Assembly: GCF_900109515.1 (NCBI RefSeq)
Contig: NZ_FOBD01000024.1
Span: forward strand, 1-64,000
DNA: 64,000 nt
Direction: 5' to 3'
Source of the DNA: Paenibacillus sp. OK003
Lineage (GTDB): Bacteria > Bacillota > Bacilli > Paenibacillales > Paenibacillaceae
In this document: positions 59,679-64,000 of the stretch, piece by piece
How the letters are laid out: every line of letters begins with the position of its first letter
Numbering within the stretch: position 1 is the first letter of the stretch
Translations under genes and position numbers: made by a program
Notes under the pieces: model-generated
Told to the model about the DNA's origin: nothing
What the model saw: only the letters and a program-made list of their open reading frames with translations
The model's database searches: none

Positions 59679-60959
59679 TTAATGAGTTAAGGTTTTGGCA
59701 TCATGGGCCAATGCGGTTTTCAACATGCCATACCGATGTTCATGGCTCATCTCAAACAGCCAAGGGCGGCGCGGGGCAGTAAGATGACCGAGACAATCGC
59801 GATTTTGAAGCCAATCCTGCCTTGTAATCGGTTCATACGGCGTATCACCCCATACAGCCAGCAATTCAGGACTATATAACCGTTGTCCTTCCCCTAGCCA
59901 TTCTTGATCCAACAGCTCCTGACTATAGAGCTCAGCTTCTCCGGCTTCATCTTTATGTGCGGTGAACAGACCAGGCCAGTATTCAGCACGTGAGCCACGG
60001 TGGGGAACCGAGCGCGCAAACTCCAATACTTGTGTGTACACTTGTTCCACTCCAAACAGCATCGCATATAAGCCTTTACCAAACATAATCCGCTCATCCA
60101 GCTTGCCAAAATGTTCAATCACCCGGCCTGCAAGACCTTTTTCCCGCCCGAGTGGAAATACGATATGGTTCAGCCCAGCCAGATTATGCAAATGGAATGC
60201 GGGTTTAGACAGCACTTGTTTTTGAAAATAAGGATGCTGCACGACACGGCTCTCGATATAGTTCTGCTCATTAATAATTAATGCCACACTAAGCAGCGAG
60301 CTGCATCGCTCCAGCCAAAATCGTTCCCAGAACGGTGTCATGAACGCCGATACATGAAAATGGGACAACAAATGAAAACAGCTCCGGCCGATCCGGCGGC
60401 TGTTCATATACAACAGAAGCTGGGGATATGCGTCCTGAAAAATGAGGGCATTGCATCGCTCCAGTAGTCGATACATATGCTCACGGTCTGTTTGATTTTG
60501 CAGATTGTGCATAAGGTCACTCTGAAGATCGGTCATGTGATATCCGCCATTGCGGGATACCATATGGGCAAGCAGGGCCCAATGCAGCTCTGGATACTGT
60601 TCGTAACATTCCAGGTATGCTGCTGTGCGAGTGATGTTACTCCGGTTGTTTTCCTGTGTTAATGTCTTGATTTCTTCCAGAATGATGCAGTCCTCTTCAC
60701 AGACCAGTGCACTGAGCGTATTTCGGGCAAAAGCACTCTCGTTTCCAAGCAATAGGCGCTCCACTTCAGCTTGTAAGGTAGCAACCATGTCAGAGTCCCA
60801 AGCCATATCACGCAAGGGATGACGAAGCTGTGCAGAGGCTTGCCAAGCCGCCTGTTTACCCCTCCACACTTCCCGGGCCGCACCTGGAATGGATCGGACC
60901 ATCTGCAATATCGACCCGTGATGGGCAGATTCGGAGGAATCTGTTTTAACGGAAGTCAT
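59679..60959 (-). CDS. DUF2515 (YppC-like) protein
   Basis: 426 residues, soluble, Trp/His-rich, no catalytic motif. NNRSNITRTAAYLECYEQYPELHWALLAHMVSRNGG is the conserved YppC core segment in part. Family of unknown function in sporulating Bacillales. AAAGGAGGTC is upstream of the ATG. Convergent with murJ. Confidence 0.8.
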   Translation of the reverse strand: MTSVKTDSSESAHHGSILQMVRSIPGAAREVWRGKQAAWQASAQLRHPLRDMAWDSDMVATLQAEVERLLLGNESAFARNTLSALVCEEDCIILEEIKTLTQENNRSNITRTAAYLECYEQYPELHWALLAHMVSRNGGYHMTDLQSDLMHNLQNQTDREHMYRLLERCNALIFQDAYPQLLLYMNSRRIGRSCFHLLSHFHVSAFMTPFWERFWLERCSSLLSVALIINEQNYIESRVVQHPYFQKQVLSKPAFHLHNLAGLNHIVFPLGREKGLAGRVIEHFGKLDERIMFGKGLYAMLFGVEQVYTQVLEFARSVPHRGSRAEYWPGLFTAHKDEAGEAELYSQELLDQEWLGEGQRLYSPELLAVWGDTPYEPITRQDWLQNRDCLGHLTAPRRPWLFEMSHEHRYGMLKTALAHDAKTLTH

Positions 60960-61102
60960 GACATGACCTCCTTTCCTGATAATCTGATTATTGTTTTAGT
61001 TTGAAAAGCTGTTGATCTCAGTATGCGCCGAATATTTGACTTCCACTCCGCAATTTGCTTCACTTAAAGGATAAGACAAGGTATAGAAAGGAAGATGTTG
61101 TG

Positions 61103-61447
61103 ATGGAAAAGATTACATCGAAACCGGAGTTTGATGTGGCAATCCAATCTCCGCGTTTGACTGTAGCTGTATTTAAGGCAGATTGGTGTGGTGATTGCAA
61201 GTACATCGATCCGTTTATGCCTGAAGTTGAGGAGAAGTTTGCAAGTGAGCTGACGTTGATTGAGGTCGATGTGGATCAAGTGGGTACAGTGAGCGAAGAG
61301 CAAAATATTTTGGGTATCCCCAGCTTTGTAGCTTACACGGATGGTCGGGAACTCGTTCGTTACGTGAATAAACTGCGCAAGTCGAGAGAAGAGATTGAGC
61401 AATTCCTGCAGCGTGCAGTTGAGGTATATAACACGATTCATAAATAA
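61103..61447 (+). CDS. Thioredoxin-like protein with CGDC motif
   Basis: 114 residues, thioredoxin fold: VAVFKADWCGDCKYIDPFMP (redox CGDC, about 31-34) and cis-Pro in GIPSFVAY. The middle Asp differs from the CGPC of classical thioredoxin, as in Bacillus YtpP-like proteins. AAAGGAAG is 8 bases before the ATG at 61103. Confidence 0.9.
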   Translation: MEKITSKPEFDVAIQSPRLTVAVFKADWCGDCKYIDPFMPEVEEKFASELTLIEVDVDQVGTVSEEQNILGIPSFVAYTDGRELVRYVNKLRKSREEIEQFLQRAVEVYNTIHK

Positions 61448-61487
61448 AGCATGACAGGTTCACCATGTTAAAGGTTATAATTAATGG

Positions 61488-61530
61488 AACGCCATTTCTC
61501 TTGAAATAGGGAAGTGGCGTTTGTATTTTC
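61488..61530 (+). terminator. Terminator after the thioredoxin-like gene
   Basis: AACGCCA-TTTC pairs with GAA-TGGCGTT, then TGTATTTT. The following gap to 61749 contains TATAAT (61654-61659), a probable -10 for ctaA, and nothing else. Confidence 0.8.
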
Positions 61531-61749
61531 CGAGTTTTCGGGAGAAACTAACGTTGTAATAATGTACATATTTGCCGATGACCTGCGGGTCAACTTCTCG
61601 ACAGACGTTAACATTTTGTCACAAAGCGCGGCGTCAATGACACATTTATCCGGTATAATGAATTTAGTTGTGAAATAAGTGTCAAAGTATCGAATCAAGC
61701 GGAGGATGTAGTTCTTCGCCATCTTAAACCAACAGCGGGTGAGAAAAAA

Positions 61750-62688
61750 TTGAAGCACTTAACCTTGTTTAAATGGTTAACCGTATTAACCTGTCTTGTC
61801 ATGTTTCTGGCCACATTTGGCGGAGGCGTTGTAACCCGAACGGAATCGGGCCTCGGTTGCGGCGCGGAATGGCCGTTATGTAACGGAAAACTTGTGCCTG
61901 CGCACACTGTTGCCTCACTTATTGAATTTTCCCATAGGGCCGTTAGCGCACTGGCAGGACTGTTGTCCATAGCCTCTTTTGTAGCATTTTTGCGGTTTGG
62001 CAAATCACGCCGTGATCTGCAGTTGTTTTCATTGTTAACGCTGATATTTGTGATTGTCCAGGGAATTATGGGGGCTTTTGCCGTCGTATTCTCCCAATCT
62101 TCCGCAGTCATGGCACTGCATTTCGGGTTTGCCTTAATCGCTTTTGCCAGCTCCTTGATGATGGCGCTTGGTATTCGGCAGGAGGCTCGCCATGGTGGAT
62201 TGGAACGACTGAATCGATATCCGCGTGTCAGCAAGGGCTTCCGAAATCTGGTGTGGTTTTCCACAATCTATACCTACCTCGTGGTATATACTGGAGCATT
62301 TGTGAGCCATACGGATTCTGCTGGAGGCTGTTCAGGCTTTCCGCTCTGTAACGGGCAGATTATTCCTGAGCTCTCAGGAGGCGTAGCTGTTGCTTTTGCT
62401 CACCGGGTGGCGGCTGTTTCATTAGTGATCGTCATTGCCATTCTCGGTCATTTTGCTTATCGCAAACATCCGGATAACACGGAATTAAGAGCGCTAGGCG
62501 TCATTTCTGTTGTACTGGTTTTGTTGCAAGTGATCATTGGTTTTGGACTGATGCTCACGATGAACCGGCCGGAAGTGTATATGTTCGTGGCGCTGGCGCA
62601 CATGCTCGATATTGCCATTTTGTTCGGTGTATTAACGTATATGAGTTTGCTGGTGTACAAGCTGCATCGGCCCGTTAACCGGCTTTAA
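61750..62688 (+). CDS. ctaA: Haem A synthase
   Basis: 312 residues, eight transmembrane helices in two halves. Cys pair in LGCGAEWPLCNG (about 36-47) and again in GGCSGFPLCNGQ, with haem-ligand His in EFSHRAVSA and FAHRVAAVS. Oxidises haem O (from CtaB, 42363) to haem A. TTG start with GGGTGAG 6 bases upstream. Confidence 0.94.
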   Translation: MKHLTLFKWLTVLTCLVMFLATFGGGVVTRTESGLGCGAEWPLCNGKLVPAHTVASLIEFSHRAVSALAGLLSIASFVAFLRFGKSRRDLQLFSLLTLIFVIVQGIMGAFAVVFSQSSAVMALHFGFALIAFASSLMMALGIRQEARHGGLERLNRYPRVSKGFRNLVWFSTIYTYLVVYTGAFVSHTDSAGGCSGFPLCNGQIIPELSGGVAVAFAHRVAAVSLVIVIAILGHFAYRKHPDNTELRALGVISVVLVLLQVIIGFGLMLTMNRPEVYMFVALAHMLDIAILFGVLTYMSLLVYKLHRPVNRL

Positions 62689-62727
62689 TATATCCGAGTT
62701 ATTGTAGTTTAGGGGATGAATCCAGTG

Positions 62728-62775
62728 AAGTTCACCATCCGATGATGTACATCATTGGACAGGTGAACTTTGTTT
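62728..62775 (+). terminator. Terminator after ctaA
   Basis: AAGTTCACC pairs with GGTGAACTT; inner ATGATGTACATCAT palindrome; then TGTTTG. Confidence 0.8.
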
Positions 62776-62905
62776 GATGTCAGGCGTGTCAGGGCACCCT
62801 ATTGTAAGCAGCGGTCATACGTTTACTCTGATTCCGATTTTGTTTAATATGATGAATTATTATTATTATTTTGATGATCTGCAGAGTGGAAAGAGGAGGC
62901 TATAT

Positions 62906-63634
62906 ATGCTGCGAACGTTGCTGGGTGAAAAGCCGCGTAAGAACGAAGGCATATTAAAGGAAGCGATGGAGGCGATGGCGGATACGCTTGAGCTATTTCA
63001 GCGACAGATGCATGTGGACCATGATCCTACCCATGATTTTCGTAAACTGTATGTGTGGACCCAGGGACTGATTTCCTCGCTGGATGAATTCGAACAAAGT
63101 TGTTTTGCTGCTTCTCATTTCCGTCAGAAAGTCAAGGCTGGCTCTACAGATGATATGACTATACCAGAAAAAGCGGAATACGCCCGTTACGTCTATTTCT
63201 ATAAGGATGGCTTCATCCGATGTTTTGCCATTCTGGATAAGTTAGGTACAGTGTTGAATGAAATGTTTGAGCTGAACACAACCAATGTTAAAACTCATTA
63301 TTCTTATTTCACCGTATTAAGACAGTTCGGATATGATAAGCTGCATTATGTTCTTGCCAACGAACTAATCCGGATCAAGGATTCTTACCGTGAGCCAATG
63401 AGCAAATTGCGCAAACGACGAAACATGGAGATTCATTACATGAACTCCGAAATGCAGGATGATTTGTGGCAGCTGCACCAGACTTTGCAAGGGAAAGTGA
63501 AGCTGGAGGATCTGGATCAACATCTCTTGGAACTCCGACAGGGTGTGGATATGGTATGTGAGACGTTAAAAGCAGCGTATGGTTACATCAACGAGAAGTG
63601 GCATAAGCAGGTAATGAATCAACCGGCGAAGTGA
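62906..63634 (+). CDS. Helical HEPN-like protein (Cthe_2314 type)
   Basis: 242 residues, all-helical, soluble. C-terminal half SYFTVLRQFGYDKLHYVL ... SKLRKRRNMEIHYMNSEM carries an R..RN-x-H-like motif typical of HEPN folds. Assigned from memory to the Cthe_2314 HEPN family. AGAGGAGG precedes the ATG at 62906; the frame extends to 62774 but over the ctaA terminator. No partner nucleotidyltransferase is seen. Confidence 0.6.
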   Translation: MLRTLLGEKPRKNEGILKEAMEAMADTLELFQRQMHVDHDPTHDFRKLYVWTQGLISSLDEFEQSCFAASHFRQKVKAGSTDDMTIPEKAEYARYVYFYKDGFIRCFAILDKLGTVLNEMFELNTTNVKTHYSYFTVLRQFGYDKLHYVLANELIRIKDSYREPMSKLRKRRNMEIHYMNSEMQDDLWQLHQTLQGKVKLEDLDQHLLELRQGVDMVCETLKAAYGYINEKWHKQVMNQPAK

Positions 63635-63654
63635 TTGAATAGCAATATTTCCCT

Positions 63655-63683
63655 TTGACAAATCGGAATACTTGGATTATACT
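63655..63683 (+). promoter_or_regulatory. Promoter of the SAM riboswitch transcript
   Basis: TTGACA, spacer 17, TATACT: near-consensus SigA promoter. Confidence 0.85.
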
Positions 63684-63765
63684 GAGTTCCTGATCGACAG
63701 TTAGATGGAATTAACATTTATGACATTAACATTATAACTACTACTGAACTTATAAATTAAATATT

Positions 63766-63963
63766 TCTTATCGAGAGCGGCGGAGGGACAGGCCCGATGA
63801 AGCCCGGCAACCGATTTATAACGGCATGACAGCTGTGTCATACTTTATAGATGTTAGGTGCTAATTCCTACAAAATGGTGCAAGGCACGATTTTGGCAGA
63901 TGAGAAGGTATAATCTTTCACGTGAAGAGCCCTTTTTGTTTCTGCAAAAGGGGCTCTTTTTTT
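63766..63963 (+). promoter_or_regulatory. SAM-I (S-box) riboswitch with terminator
   Basis: P1 TTCTTATC (63766-63773) pairs with GATGAGAA (63899-63906). Core GAGAGCGGCGGAGGGACAGG and GATGAAGCCCGGCAACC are the diagnostic S-box segments. The terminator is GAGCCC-TTTTG / CAAAA-GGGCTC with T run (about 63926-63963). With SAM bound, transcription stops. The controlled gene, likely for methionine or cysteine synthesis or uptake, starts beyond 64000. Confidence 0.95.
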
Positions 63964-64000
63964 GTACGATGAAGGGGAGTTTTCCTTTCAATCGGGTAAA

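Overview
This window is chromosomal DNA of a spore-forming, low-to-mid-GC Gram-positive bacterium, almost certainly a Paenibacillus. The reasons are the purine-rich Shine-Dalgarno sites, frequent TTG/GTG starts, spore genes (sspI, two alpha/beta SASPs, yunB, lytH, ylbJ), Bacillales-specific families (YwmB, YutD, YycC, YusF, YppC/DUF2515) and a large membrane-bound AraC regulator of the kind abundant in Paenibacillus. No phage, conjugative element, intact IS or CRISPR array was seen.

Layout. 1-1650: the 3' end of a 23S rRNA followed directly by 15 tRNA genes in the order of the B. subtilis trnD cluster, with no 5S rRNA in between. 1.9-4.4 kb: a sensory AraC regulator. 4.8-9.9 kb: an envelope-stress operon (LiaI-like, PspA, PspC, PspC, PspA, LiaF, LiaS, LiaR). 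10-15.5 kb: ywmB, a first zwf, a DoxX-family gene and prfC. 15.6-19.6 kb: an unrecognised repeat protein, sspI, a Ktr regulator, a SpoU methyltransferase, then a structured leader with a candidate 15-codon upstream ORF and an intrinsic terminator in front of a possible PBECR-type nuclease gene. 19.8-22.8 kb: an ECF sigma factor with its probable anti-sigma factor, a stretch of decayed genes, and an HxlR repressor. 23-26.7 kb: a pentose-phosphate set (second zwf, 6-phosphogluconate dehydrogenase, transaldolase-like). 26.8-37.6 kb: yunB/lytH, lipA-yutD, nadK, ylbJ, a small membrane protein, truncated hemoglobin, yycC, pepF, SASP. 37.8-46 kb: aldose epimerase, T-box-controlled trpS, a second SASP, yfhP-like, ctaB-sco, toprim protein, a MITE-like element, MFS transporter. 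46-56.3 kb: transglutaminase, two tandem class B PBPs, and a troABCD/mntABCD-type metal importer. 56.6-64 kb: HAD phosphatase, DUF456, MurJ/YtgP flippase, DUF2515, thioredoxin-like, ctaA, a HEPN-like protein, and a SAM-I riboswitch whose gene lies beyond the window.

The genes fall into a few working groups: cell-envelope stress and wall synthesis (lia/psp, PBPs, MurJ), NADPH and pentose supply (two zwf, gnd, tal, nadK), cytochrome oxidase assembly (ctaA, ctaB, sco), and sporulation. RNA-level control is prominent: a T-box, an S-box, and the unassigned structured leader at 18.77-19.01 kb. That leader with its downstream gene is the best candidate here for an undescribed system. All assignments come from reading the sequence and from family knowledge; no database search was run.
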